Below, one piece after another: positions 52,639 to 60,932 of a stretch of 64,000 bases of DNA. Every line of letters starts with the position of its first letter. The first letter of the stretch is position 1. The position numbers and the translations under genes were made by a program. The notes below the pieces were generated by a model, which was not told the DNA's origin, ran no database searches, and saw only the letters and a program-made list of their open reading frames with translations. The DNA is from Oscillospiraceae bacterium (GTDB lineage Bacteria; Bacillota; Clostridia; Oscillospirales; Oscillospiraceae): the NCBI GenBank assembly GCA_015067615.1, contig SVMD01000008.1, positions 1 through 64,000 on the forward strand. Direction: 5' to 3'.

Positions 52639-53211
52639 ATGTCAACCAGGTCCGCCGGTCTGCGTGAAGCACTGATTCTTGCCGGCATCCACGAAATCAA
52701 CGCCAATGGCGTTTCATCCTTCTCCATTCGCCGGGTGGCAGATGCCTGCGGTGTCTCCTGCGCCGCCCCCTACCGCCATTTTGAGAGCAAGCGGGAGTTC
52801 ATCGCCGCCATTATTGACTATGTTAACGACCAGTGGGCAGCCCAGCAGGAGGTGATCCTGTCCGAATGCGGCAGCACGCTGCGGGAGCAGGTCATCGCCA
52901 TCTGTTTGGGCTATGTGAGCTTTCTCATGGAAAAGCCCACCTACCGCGCCATCCTGATGCTGAAGGACGAGGAATTTGACAATCTGTACCACAAGAAACG
53001 CACCCAGTTCGGCTCCCTGTCCCAGACCCTGAATGCCCAGCTCTTTGCCGCCTCCGGCTATACCAAGGAAATCTGGGACCGGAAACTGATGATGGTACGG
53101 TCTCTGATCTTCGGCGTGGTATTCCTGTTTGACGCAGGAGAGTTTGAATACAACGAAACCTCTATGGAGTATCTTCGCTACACCATCAACCGGGAATTTG
53201 AGATCGACTGA
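52639..53211 (+). CDS. TetR-family transcriptional regulator
   Basis: A 190-residue regulator with an N-terminal helix-turn-helix (residues about 8-55: SIRRVADACGVSCAAPYRHF) and a C-terminal ligand-binding helical domain of the WHG type. The ATG at 52639 has AAAGGAGGG. It is monocistronic, so its targets are unclear; it is divergent from the effector operon at 52325, which makes that operon a candidate target. Confidence 0.88.
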   Translation: MSTRSAGLREALILAGIHEINANGVSSFSIRRVADACGVSCAAPYRHFESKREFIAAIIDYVNDQWAAQQEVILSECGSTLREQVIAICLGYVSFLMEKPTYRAILMLKDEEFDNLYHKKRTQFGSLSQTLNAQLFAASGYTKEIWDRKLMMVRSLIFGVVFLFDAGEFEYNETSMEYLRYTINREFEID

Positions 53212-53219
53212 GTCTCCAT

Positions 53220-53260
53220 GTAAACTGCCCCGCAGCCTGTTCGGCTGCGGGGCAGTTTAC
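53220..53260 (+). terminator. Long hairpin after the TetR gene
   Basis: GTAAACTGCCCCGCAGC / GCTGCGGGGCAGTTTAC around CTGTTCG. The T-run is poor. Confidence 0.65.
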
Positions 53261-53304
53261 CTTTCGGAACAGACGAACCGCAAGCACCGGAACGAAACAC
53301 CCCC

Positions 53305-53333
53305 TTGCTTTTCCCCCGGGCTTGGGTTATAAT
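53305..53333 (+). promoter_or_regulatory. Sigma-A promoter of the DUF1292 gene
   Basis: TTGCTT (53305-53310) and TATAAT (53328-53333) with a 17-base spacer, 35 bases before the ATG at 53369. Confidence 0.7.
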
Positions 53334-53368
53334 CATGACAAAGATCAAAATGAAAAGGAGTACTTTTT

Positions 53369-53659
53369 ATGGAAAACGAAAACCTGATTCCCGAAGAGGA
53401 AGTCAGCATTCTGACCCTCACCGACGAGAACGGCGCTGACGTGGATTTTGAATACCTGGACTGCATCGAGTACGAGGGCAAGGAATACCTGGTGCTGATG
53501 CCTGTTGAGGAGGAGTCCAACGAGATCGTCATCCTGGAAGTGGAGCCTGTGGACGAGGAGAACGAGAACTACCTGGCTGTTTCCGACGAGGCTGTTCTGG
53601 ACGCCGTCTACGCCATCTTCAAGGAGCGCTACGCCGATATCCTGACCTTCGAGGACTGA
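53369..53659 (+). CDS. DUF1292 family protein
   Basis: A 96-residue, strongly acidic protein with the DUF1292 pattern (VSILTLTDENGADVDFEYLD, then EYEGKEYLVLMPVEEE and VILEVEPVDEENENYLAVSD). The family (YrzB-like) is widespread in Firmicutes; its function is not known. AAGGAG precedes the ATG. It is monocistronic with a clear promoter and terminator. Confidence 0.9.
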   Translation: MENENLIPEEEVSILTLTDENGADVDFEYLDCIEYEGKEYLVLMPVEEESNEIVILEVEPVDEENENYLAVSDEAVLDAVYAIFKERYADILTFED

Positions 53660-53667
53660 TACAAGCC

Positions 53668-53705
53668 AATGCCCCGGCACACAACGTGCCGGGGCATTTT
53701 CGTTT
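53668..53705 (+). terminator. Terminator of the DUF1292 gene
   Basis: AATGCCCCGGCAC / GTGCCGGGGCATT with an ACAAC loop, then TTCGTTTT. Confidence 0.87.
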
Positions 53706-53720
53706 TGTTGTTGGGCAGAT

Positions 53721-53821
53721 AAATTATCGTTTACCGTACCATCTTCCGGTGATATCGTAGGGGCGATCACTGATCGCCCCTACATTCATGCCATTACGTT
53801 GTGCGCATAAACGATAATTTA
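53721..53821. repeat. Intergenic TIR element, copy 10 (short form)
   Basis: Perfect ends AAATTATCGTTTA and TAAACGATAATTTA enclose only about 75 bases, centred on the hairpin GTAGGGGCGATCA / TGATCGCCCCTAC. Confidence 0.9.
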
Positions 53822-53834
53822 TGCCACATACAGC

Positions 53835-53863
53835 AATCTGCGCGCCCGGTGGGCGCGCAGATT
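53835..53863. terminator. GC-rich hairpin after the DUF2284 gene
   Basis: AATCTGCGCGCCC / GGGCGCGCAGATT with a GGT loop, directly after the stop at 53866. Confidence 0.6.
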
Positions 53864-53865
53864 TG

Positions 53866-54402
53866 TTAATAGAAGAGCAGCGAATACCAGGTGACCACGT
53901 TGCCGCCATACTGAAATTCCAGCCCCTGGCTTTCCAGTGTGGATATCAGGTTGATGCCGTGGCTTTCCAGGCAGGGGTGCATCTGTTCCGGGTGCCGGCA
54001 GGGCTGTCCATCCAGGTATGCGCAGCGGTCGCACAGGGCACAGGCCTCGGTGGAGAGAATGTAAGGTTCCATCCCCATTTCCCGAAAGATATCCCGGACC
54101 TGGTTGGTAATGGCCTCGTGGTCCGCCCGGGTGGCCAGGGTTCCGGCCATATCCGCAAGATCCGCCACCTCGGTGACCGTGCCGATCAGCAGACAATTCT
54201 CAAAGCTCCGGCATTTTTCCCGGCAGACCTCCACCGACCCCACCGCCGGGGGACAGGCCCAGGTCTTGCCGAACCTGGGGCACTCTTGTTCACAGACCCG
54301 GCGGACCCGGTGGGTAAATTCCAGTTCCTTCGGATCGATGAAGAAATAGGAATAAAGGGGAAGCTCCGCCAGACGCGCTTCCAGTTCTTCCCGGCAGATC
54401 AT
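53866..54402 (-). CDS. DUF2284 metal-binding-type protein
   Basis: A 178-residue protein rich in cysteine: CEQECPRFGKTWACPP near residue 40, CREKC, and CALCDRCAYLDGQPCRHPEQMHPCLE near residues 120-145. This pattern is that of DUF2284, predicted to bind metal or an iron-sulfur centre. Function unknown. It overlaps the tyrosine-phosphatase gene upstream by 4 bases. Confidence 0.85.
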   Translation of the reverse strand: MICREELEARLAELPLYSYFFIDPKELEFTHRVRRVCEQECPRFGKTWACPPAVGSVEVCREKCRSFENCLLIGTVTEVADLADMAGTLATRADHEAITNQVRDIFREMGMEPYILSTEACALCDRCAYLDGQPCRHPEQMHPCLESHGINLISTLESQGLEFQYGGNVVTWYSLLFY

Positions 54403-54830
54403 GTCAGTTCCTCCAGGATGGCGGTGCAGCCCTCCAGAATATCCTGCCAGGTCTGTCTAAAATCCCCGGTGTACCAGGGATCCGCCACATCATGAGAAAG
54501 CAGCGGACGGCATTTCTCCGCCTCGGCCCCGAAGAGCCGCCGCAGGTAGCGGGCGTTGGAGCCATCCATATAGAAAATGTAGTCATAGCTTTGCAGCTCT
54601 GCCCGGGTGATCTGATGGGCAGTATGACCGTCGCAGCGGATGCCGTGCTTCTGAAGCTCCCGCCGGGCAGGGGGATACACAGGGTTTCCGATTTCCTCCC
54701 GGCTCACCGCCGCGGAAGCGATGGAAAATTCCTTCTCCCGCCCCGCCTTCTTCACCAGATCCTTCATCACAAACTCCGCCATGGGTGACCTACAAATATT
54801 GCCGTGACATACGAACAGTATTTTAATCAT
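54399..54830 (-). CDS. Low-molecular-weight protein tyrosine phosphatase
   Basis: A 143-residue phosphatase with the P-loop VCHGNICRSPMAEFV (CX5R) at residues 8-22 and the acid loop SHDVADPWYTGDF around residue 115. In polysaccharide systems of this kind such enzymes dephosphorylate BY-kinases; it lies next to the polysaccharide locus, so it may act with or instead of the CpsB/YwqE-type enzyme at 29320. AGGGGAAACCA precedes the ATG. Confidence 0.92.
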   Translation of the reverse strand: MIKILFVCHGNICRSPMAEFVMKDLVKKAGREKEFSIASAAVSREEIGNPVYPPARRELQKHGIRCDGHTAHQITRAELQSYDYIFYMDGSNARYLRRLFGAEAEKCRPLLSHDVADPWYTGDFRQTWQDILEGCTAILEELT

Positions 54831-54929
54831 TGGTTTCCCCTTTACACAATGGATTTTCGGGTAGTGCGTGTATATGCTGCTGTGTGCTCCCGGCGCAGAT
54901 ACAGAAATATCTGCTTTTTGTCAGGTGGT

Positions 54930-55886
54930 TTATCTTTCACTGCCCCGCAGCAGATTGCGCAGCCTTTTTATCACGAAGGAAATACCGCCGGAGCAAAGGG
55001 AGCTGATCAGCAGAAGCCACAGAGCTTTGGGAACACCCATCCGGTACCGCTCCGGCAACTGGTGGTAGATACCCTTCTGTCTGGCTGTGATGGTCATACG
55101 GGCCCACAGCATATTACAGTGTCTTCTTGCCAGCTTGGCTATTCCCCGGCTTTGCTGTTCTTCAAAATAGGAGGCGCAGAAATCCAAGGCATCCACATGG
55201 TCAAACCGCTTTACTGAAAAAGCCCTGTTCATGATGCTCCCCTCCCGCTGACGGTAATAATACAGCCAGGAGCGGACAAGTACCACCTTTTCCGCGTGAT
55301 ACAGCAAAATCGGTGTGGTTGCTTCGTCCTCATGCCACTTTCCCAACGGAAAACGGAGTTCCTGAAACAGTTCCTTCCGGAACAGCTTCCCCCAGGTCGC
55401 AATCGAAAAGAGATTTTCACCGTTATAAAAGGGTTCCAGCAACGCTTTTCCTGTGTAGCAGGAAGACTCGCCCACATACTTCCCCTCTTTTTCCAGTTGT
55501 ATATCCTCAGTAAACGTCGCAGGATTGGTAATGGCGATATCCGCCTGATGCCTGACAGCTTCCCGATAAAGGGTTTCCAGCATGATGGGAGCCAGCGCAT
55601 CATCGCTGTCTGCAAATGTGATCCACTGGCTGTCCGAGTTGGCGAATACCCAGTCAATGCCGGTATTTCTTGCGGCAGAAAGACCTCCGTTCTCCTGATG
55701 GATCACAGTGATCCGGTTGTCCCGGGCCGCATACTCGTCACAGATGGCACCGCAGCTATCCGGACTTCCGTCGTCCACTAGGATCAGTTCGAAATCCCTG
55801 TGCGTCTGGGACAGAATACTTTCTATGCACAGACGCAGATAGGGTTCCACCCTGTATACAGGGACTATTATACTGATTTTTTCCAT
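54930..55886 (-). CDS. GT2 family glycosyltransferase
   Basis: A 318-residue GT-A-fold glycosyltransferase: ISIIVPVYRVEPYLRLCIES at the start, LILVDDGSPDSCGAICDEYA, and ITFADSDD (DXD) around residue 90. The C-terminal part is typical of capsule glycosyltransferases with no membrane helix. It is the last gene of the surface-polysaccharide locus and adds one sugar or similar group; donor and acceptor are not predictable. Confidence 0.88.
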   Translation of the reverse strand: MEKISIIVPVYRVEPYLRLCIESILSQTHRDFELILVDDGSPDSCGAICDEYAARDNRITVIHQENGGLSAARNTGIDWVFANSDSQWITFADSDDALAPIMLETLYREAVRHQADIAITNPATFTEDIQLEKEGKYVGESSCYTGKALLEPFYNGENLFSIATWGKLFRKELFQELRFPLGKWHEDEATTPILLYHAEKVVLVRSWLYYYRQREGSIMNRAFSVKRFDHVDALDFCASYFEEQQSRGIAKLARRHCNMLWARMTITARQKGIYHQLPERYRMGVPKALWLLLISSLCSGGISFVIKRLRNLLRGSER

Positions 55887-55915
55887 TTTACGATCTCTCT
55901 GTTAGTTTAACGTAA

Positions 55916-56092
55916 TTATTCCGTTATGTCGTTCAACAGAATACGTCTGATGCTTTCATATCGTTCCTTCCCCAGAATCTTCCAGCCGATGGTGCTGGGA
56001 AGATGCCGCAACCACTCTCTGCGCTGCTTCCGTTTCAGCTCCTTCATCATCTCAGGCGTATACCAGGAAGCGCTGAAATGGCGAAAATGCAT
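55916..56092 (-). pseudogene. 58-residue frame, likely relic of the 3' end of a GT32-type glycosyltransferase
   Basis: The frame reads MHFRHFSASWYTPEMMKELK and ends LLNDITE. The HFSASW motif followed by a basic helix and short tail resembles the C-terminus of GT32 capsule glycosyltransferases. It begins one base after the stop of the pyruvyl transferase gene (TGA A ATG) and has no N-terminal sugar-nucleotide domain. I read it as the remaining 3' fragment after replacement of the upstream part, though a real small protein cannot be excluded. Confidence 0.5.
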
Positions 56093-56093
56093 T

Positions 56094-57152
56094 TCACTTT
56101 TTCAGTATATCCGTCACATATTCCTTCAGCACCTGGTAATAGGGTTGCAAATGATCATTGGAATACAAGTAACCCATGCCCTTAATCTGGTTATACATTT
56201 CCATGATTTCATCTGGGCTCTCCGCAAAGCGAATATACCCCATTCCCTGGATCCATTCGTAGCAGCCCCGAACCTTGGGACTTTTACTGTCAATGACGAC
56301 GCAAGCGGTCCCCGTGATTGCTGCAAATATCATTCCATGAAGTCTGTCTGTGATCACCAACTCAGCTGACCGGAAGATATCGAATTTCTTTGTTAATTCC
56401 GCTTGCCGACATTCTGGCGAAACAGATCGTCCTATATACATATCACTATAAAAAACGTTTCTTCCGAATATCTGCGCAGCCTGCTCCAAAATTGTACGAT
56501 CCACTCCCGGTTCCCGCGTCTTCTCCCGATCAGATCGGAGACAGAGCAGGCACCCTTTTCGCTGCGTTCGCGATTTGCACTCGTTCAAAGAAAGCGCCAT
56601 ATCCGGAATCAATACCACGCGGTTATGGATTTCTCTGAGGAGTTCATAGGAAATTCGTTCCCGAGCACATATAGTCAGTGTCTTGTGTGCCCGATATATC
56701 CGCTTCGACTGCTCATATTCATACTGTCCTTGCTTAGACTCCTCAAAGTAAGCAGTATTGGGTAGGCACAGAATTCTGGACTCCGGACAGTTTTGAATCA
56801 AGTGTCTAAACAGCCGCTCAACACTCGGCCACAATGTGCCAATATTTCCACCACCATTTACAATTATCGGATATCCATTCATAATGTACATTTTGTTGTG
56901 CTTCTGCATCAGCTTCAGTTCATCTACCGTTATCTCCGTATAGGCAATATTCATTTCCCTCAGCATTTGGATAACAGCCATTGCAATGGCGTGGTCACCC
57001 AAATTACCGTGGGTCGGTGTTAGTGTAAACAGAACCGTATCTTTGTCTGCAGCACAAATTCTTTTTTTAATACCCGATAGGCATCTGCATTCCTTCGTGT
57101 ATTGATGCAGTCTACCATGAAGCACTCGGATTGGATATAAAAAATCCTCCAT
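56094..57152 (-). CDS. Polysaccharide pyruvyl transferase family protein
   Basis: A 352-residue protein with the pyruvyl-transferase pattern: LTPTHGNLGDHAIAMAVIQM, NGGGNIGTLWPSVERLFRHL, then TICARERISYELL and DRLHGMIFAAITGTACVVID near the C-terminus. Members add a pyruvate ketal to sugars of surface polysaccharides. Base composition is clearly more AT-rich than in neighbouring genes, suggesting acquisition by recombination. ATG at 57152 has AAGGAG upstream. Confidence 0.88.
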   Translation of the reverse strand: MEDFLYPIRVLHGRLHQYTKECRCLSGIKKRICAADKDTVLFTLTPTHGNLGDHAIAMAVIQMLREMNIAYTEITVDELKLMQKHNKMYIMNGYPIIVNGGGNIGTLWPSVERLFRHLIQNCPESRILCLPNTAYFEESKQGQYEYEQSKRIYRAHKTLTICARERISYELLREIHNRVVLIPDMALSLNECKSRTQRKGCLLCLRSDREKTREPGVDRTILEQAAQIFGRNVFYSDMYIGRSVSPECRQAELTKKFDIFRSAELVITDRLHGMIFAAITGTACVVIDSKSPKVRGCYEWIQGMGYIRFAESPDEIMEMYNQIKGMGYLYSNDHLQPYYQVLKEYVTDILKK

Positions 57153-57164
57153 TGGGTTCACTCC

Positions 57165-58436
57165 TTACTTGACTTCCAGTTCTGGAAACATCATAAATCC
57201 CCACCAGGTATGGTTCCACCCCATCTTGTTATTTGCATCATTGTCCTGCCTTTTCTCGAATGCACAGGCATTTTCCACCACATCATGCATCAAATTGGTT
57301 CCAAATTCGTTTACTGAGTAAGCTGTCAATTTGATGATATACTTTCCTGGAGCCAGCCAATCTATAGACAGAGAAAGATTTATCTCATTCTCTCCCTCTA
57401 TCGTAGATATACAGGCTTTTGATGTTGCCAATCCAACAACAGTCTTGTCTCCTGCCTCCACCGTCATACGCATCGCCATGTTGGGAATATGTCTTTTGGC
57501 CGTGTAACAAACATTGACCTGAACAGGACCGCCTCCACTGTAAAACGGTTTATCTGTATTCCGAAAAGTAATTGTTTGAATTGATACATTCCCGTCAATA
57601 ATAGCCTTGTTTCGCTTGATCCGCGAACAGTCGTTTACTATTCTGGGTGCTTTTGTACTACTCACATAAATATTAATGGCCGTCTCGGTATCGCCGTCGA
57701 AGATGATCCGGCCGTGGTCCATGACGATGCAGCGCTTACACAGCTGGCGGATGGTATTCATATTGTGGGACACGTACAGAACGGTTCTGCCCTCGGAATT
57801 GGCGGCGTCGCCCATTCGGCCCAGGCACTTCTGCTGGAATTTCATATCGCCCACGGCCAGAACCTCGTCCATGACCATGATCTCGCTGTCCAGATGGGCC
57901 GCCACGGAGAAGGCCAGCTTCACGTACATACCGGAGGAATAACGCTTGACGGGGGTGTCGATAAACTTCTCCATTTCGGCAAATTCCACGATCTGGTCGA
58001 ATTTTGCGTCAATTTCCGCCTTGGTCATGCCTAAAATCGCGCCGTTCATGTACACATTCTCCCGGCCCGTCAACTCCGGATGGAAGCCGGTGCCCACCTC
58101 CAGCATGGAGGCAATGCGGCCGTTGTAGGAAATGGTACCGCTGGTGGGGGCAGTGACCCGGCTGAGCAGCTTTAAGAGGGTGGACTTGCCCGCGCCGTTG
58201 TGGCCGATGATGCCCACAGCCTCACCCTTCTTCACCTCAAAGGAGATATCATCCAGAGCCAGGAAACGTTCACCAATTTTCAGTGTGGTGTCGGAGCCAA
58301 TCTTGCTGTTGGGATCCTCCTTACCCCGAACCCGGGCCCACCAGGTCTGCAGATCACCCTGCAGCGTGCCGCCGCCGATGGCGCCCAGGCGGTACTGCTT
58401 GGATACATGTTCAATTTTGATTGCAAGTTCTTCCAT
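57165..58436 (-). CDS. Polysaccharide ABC exporter ATPase (TagH/Wzt type) with C-terminal carbohydrate-binding-like domain
   Basis: A 423-residue protein: the ATPase part (residues 1-250) has Walker A GHNGAGKST, signature YSSGMYVKLAFSVA and Walker B IMVMDEVLAVGD. The C-terminal part (about 270-423) is a beta-sandwich-like Wzt domain that reads the polysaccharide end. It exports the locus polysaccharide with the permease gene upstream. The DNA changes from GC-rich (ATPase) to AT-rich (C-terminal domain) near 57660, in step with the AT-rich pyruvyl transferase. GAGGTGG precedes the ATG. Confidence 0.9.
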   Translation of the reverse strand: MEELAIKIEHVSKQYRLGAIGGGTLQGDLQTWWARVRGKEDPNSKIGSDTTLKIGERFLALDDISFEVKKGEAVGIIGHNGAGKSTLLKLLSRVTAPTSGTISYNGRIASMLEVGTGFHPELTGRENVYMNGAILGMTKAEIDAKFDQIVEFAEMEKFIDTPVKRYSSGMYVKLAFSVAAHLDSEIMVMDEVLAVGDMKFQQKCLGRMGDAANSEGRTVLYVSHNMNTIRQLCKRCIVMDHGRIIFDGDTETAINIYVSSTKAPRIVNDCSRIKRNKAIIDGNVSIQTITFRNTDKPFYSGGGPVQVNVCYTAKRHIPNMAMRMTVEAGDKTVVGLATSKACISTIEGENEINLSLSIDWLAPGKYIIKLTAYSVNEFGTNLMHDVVENACAFEKRQDNDANNKMGWNHTWWGFMMFPELEVK

Positions 58437-58444
58437 AATCCACC

Positions 58445-59302
58445 TCAAACTGTATCCATGAAGGTCTTTTCCACCCGGTTGAACAGCACAATGCCCAGGA
58501 ACAGGACAACCAGGGTCACGCCCCAGCTGAGGAAATAGTACTCCCACTCCATACTGCCGATACCTAAGTAAGCATACCGGAACAGGTTCACCGCGGGGGT
58601 GACAGGATTGCACATATACAGGGCATGCCACTTCCCGCCGGGGGCAAAGGCACCCATGCTGAACATGTCATAGGCAACGGGGGTGGCGTACATCCACAGC
58701 TGCACGCCAAAGCCAACCAGCATGGCCAGGTCCCGGTACTTGGTGGTCAGGGCGGAAATGATAACACCAAAGCCCAGGCTCAGCATGGCCATCTGCAGAA
58801 GCAGCACCGGGGTCATCAGAATCCACCAGTTGGGTGCAACCCCTTGTCCGGTGACGGTGTAGTAGATGAGGAACACCGCCAGGAACAGATACTGGATGCC
58901 AAAATTGATCAGCTGGGACAGCACCGAGGAAATGGGCATTACCAGACGGGGAAAATAGACCTTGCCCATGGTGTGGCTGTTGGCTACGAAGGTATTGGCG
59001 GTGCTGCTCAGGCTGCCGCTGAAATAGCCCCACATGACATTACCGGACAGGTAGAAAACAAAGGAGGGAACTCCTCCGGGGGCGAGGCCGGCGATGTTGC
59101 CGAAAATCAGGGTGAACATCACCGTGGTCAGGAAGGGCTGGATAATGGCCCAGGCAGGGCCCAGAATAGTCTGCTTGTACTTGGAAACAAAATTCCGCTT
59201 CACAAACAGAAAAATCAGGTCCCGATATTTCAGAACTTCCTTCAGATTCAGGTCAAACCATCCCGTTTTCGGGACGATCACCGTTGAAAATTTCTGTTGC
59301 AC
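58445..59302 (-). CDS. Polysaccharide ABC exporter permease (TagG/Wzm type)
   Basis: A 285-residue ABC-2-type permease with six predicted membrane segments and the cytoplasmic start KEVLKYRDLIFLFVKRNFVSKYKQTILGPAW, characteristic of polysaccharide exporters. It forms the channel for the ATPase encoded 8 bases downstream. Confidence 0.92.
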   Translation of the reverse strand: MQQKFSTVIVPKTGWFDLNLKEVLKYRDLIFLFVKRNFVSKYKQTILGPAWAIIQPFLTTVMFTLIFGNIAGLAPGGVPSFVFYLSGNVMWGYFSGSLSSTANTFVANSHTMGKVYFPRLVMPISSVLSQLINFGIQYLFLAVFLIYYTVTGQGVAPNWWILMTPVLLLQMAMLSLGFGVIISALTTKYRDLAMLVGFGVQLWMYATPVAYDMFSMGAFAPGGKWHALYMCNPVTPAVNLFRYAYLGIGSMEWEYYFLSWGVTLVVLFLGIVLFNRVEKTFMDTV

Positions 59303-59320
59303 TGTACGTTACTCCTTCTC

Positions 59321-60379
59321 TCAACGGCGCAGGCCGTTGAATTTATAGAACAACCACCAGCCGGCGAAGCAGTCGAAGAACCTCGCAGTCAGCCGGGTTG
59401 TGGATTTCGTTGTCAATTTGGCACCTCGTTTGTGCGCGCTGCGGTATACCGGGTCGGCAATGAGCTGCCGGTACAGCCGGTATCGCTCCGCTGTCCCCAC
59501 CTCCGGGCTTTCCGCGAAGAGCATGGGCAGACGGTTGAAATAGTGCTTATTTGCAGCCCAGAGGCAGATCTCATCCTCTAGCTGCTCCATCAGGTCCAGC
59601 TTTTGTGCCAGGCTCACAATGCCGTTTGCCATGATGTGGGCACTTTTGATCTCTGACTGACCCAGAACACCACGGTTGGAGGGCTGGTAACGCTTGTAGC
59701 CTACCCGGTAGTGATAGCGCACCGAGGGAATGTAACGAACCGCGTCCACATGTTCCAGATACCGGCGGTTGAAGTCGAAATCCTCCGCGGTGCGGATGGA
59801 TGTGTCAAACCGGAGTTCCCGAGACCGGATCACATCTGCCCGGTAGAGCTTGCAGTAGGGCGGAAAGATTCGGAAGGAGAATACCAGCTCCCGGAACTGT
59901 TCCGGGCTCGTTCCTCCGGGCACCAGATTCATAGTCATTTTTTCGGGGAATGCACGTTCTTCCGGGCCGGTTTTGGAAAAAGGCTGGTAATCGGAAATAA
60001 CAAGGACCTTTTTCTCTCCGGTGGAGGCCTCCTCTTCCGAATCCAGCAACTCTTTCAGGTAGTCAGATCCTACATGGTCATCGCTGTCGATGAAAACAAT
60101 ATACCGCCCCGCGGCCCGATCGATGCCCAGGTTCCGGGCGGAGGATACGCCGCCGTTTTCCTTATGTATGGCACGTACTCTGGTATCTGCCCGTGCATAA
60201 TCATCGCACAGGGCACCGCAGCCGTCCGGGGAGCCGTCGTCGATCAGCAGAAGCTCAAAATCCTCCATACTCTGGACCAGGATACTTTCCACGCACTGGC
60301 CAAGGTAGGCCTCCGCCTTATACACCGGAACAATGACGCTGACCAGGGGGGGCTGAATTGTAGGTTCTGAATTAACCAT
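59321..60379 (-). CDS. GT2 family glycosyltransferase
   Basis: A 352-residue GT-A-fold enzyme: VSVIVPVYKAEAYLGQCVES, LLIDDGSPDGCGALCDDYAR and YIVFIDSDDHVGSDY (DXD). The C-terminal half contains a tail of about 100 basic residues ending in a hydrophobic/Trp-rich segment (FFDCFAGWWLFYKFNGLRR) that may touch the membrane. Its start overlaps the acetyltransferase gene by 8 bases. Confidence 0.88.
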   Translation of the reverse strand: MVNSEPTIQPPLVSVIVPVYKAEAYLGQCVESILVQSMEDFELLLIDDGSPDGCGALCDDYARADTRVRAIHKENGGVSSARNLGIDRAAGRYIVFIDSDDHVGSDYLKELLDSEEEASTGEKKVLVISDYQPFSKTGPEERAFPEKMTMNLVPGGTSPEQFRELVFSFRIFPPYCKLYRADVIRSRELRFDTSIRTAEDFDFNRRYLEHVDAVRYIPSVRYHYRVGYKRYQPSNRGVLGQSEIKSAHIMANGIVSLAQKLDLMEQLEDEICLWAANKHYFNRLPMLFAESPEVGTAERYRLYRQLIADPVYRSAHKRGAKLTTKSTTRLTARFFDCFAGWWLFYKFNGLRR

Positions 60380-60923
60380 GATTTTCTTCCTTTGCAGGCA
60401 GTCTTGATTTCAAGAATCGTGCGGGGTTGCCGCCCCAGATCTCATAGGGAGGAACATCCTTAGTCACCACGGAGCCGGCGGCGATGATAGCGCCGTCGCC
60501 GATGTGAACACCCTTCATGATCAGGCTCCGAGAGCCGATCCAGACATCATTACCGATGACGATGGGCTCTGTTTCTGTTCTGCCCTGGAGGCCCATGGGA
60601 ACCGTAAGATCGTCATGGCGATGCTCGTTGGTAAACATCAGCACGTCGATTCCGATCATACCGTGGTCACCGATGGTAACCCCGTTGGGAATGGAGCAGT
60701 TGGCACCGATACCGGCACCCTGGCCCAGCTTCACCTCGTCGCCGAAGGTGGCGCCCTTGTCGATGTTCACCCAGTCGCCGCACTCATCCAGGATCAGGTG
60801 GGCACAGAACTGGCGGAATTTCCTGGCACCAAAGCTGACCCTGGCCCCGGACAGAGGCATATGTTTTCCGATGGCCGTGTACAGCGCCCGGCCGATGAAT
60901 TTTTCTATTTTTCTGCAATTCAT
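60372..60923 (-). CDS. Hexapeptide-repeat acyltransferase
   Basis: A 183-residue protein with left-handed beta-helix repeats: ANCSIPNGVTIGDHGMIGID, NDVWIGSRSLIMKGVHIGDG, then AIIAAGSVVTKDVPPYEIWG. This is the serine/maltose/capsule O-acetyltransferase type. It probably adds an acetyl group to a sugar of the polysaccharide. Confidence 0.88.
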   Translation of the reverse strand: MNCRKIEKFIGRALYTAIGKHMPLSGARVSFGARKFRQFCAHLILDECGDWVNIDKGATFGDEVKLGQGAGIGANCSIPNGVTIGDHGMIGIDVLMFTNEHRHDDLTVPMGLQGRTETEPIVIGNDVWIGSRSLIMKGVHIGDGAIIAAGSVVTKDVPPYEIWGGNPARFLKSRLPAKEENHG

Positions 60924-60932
60924 AATGTAACC

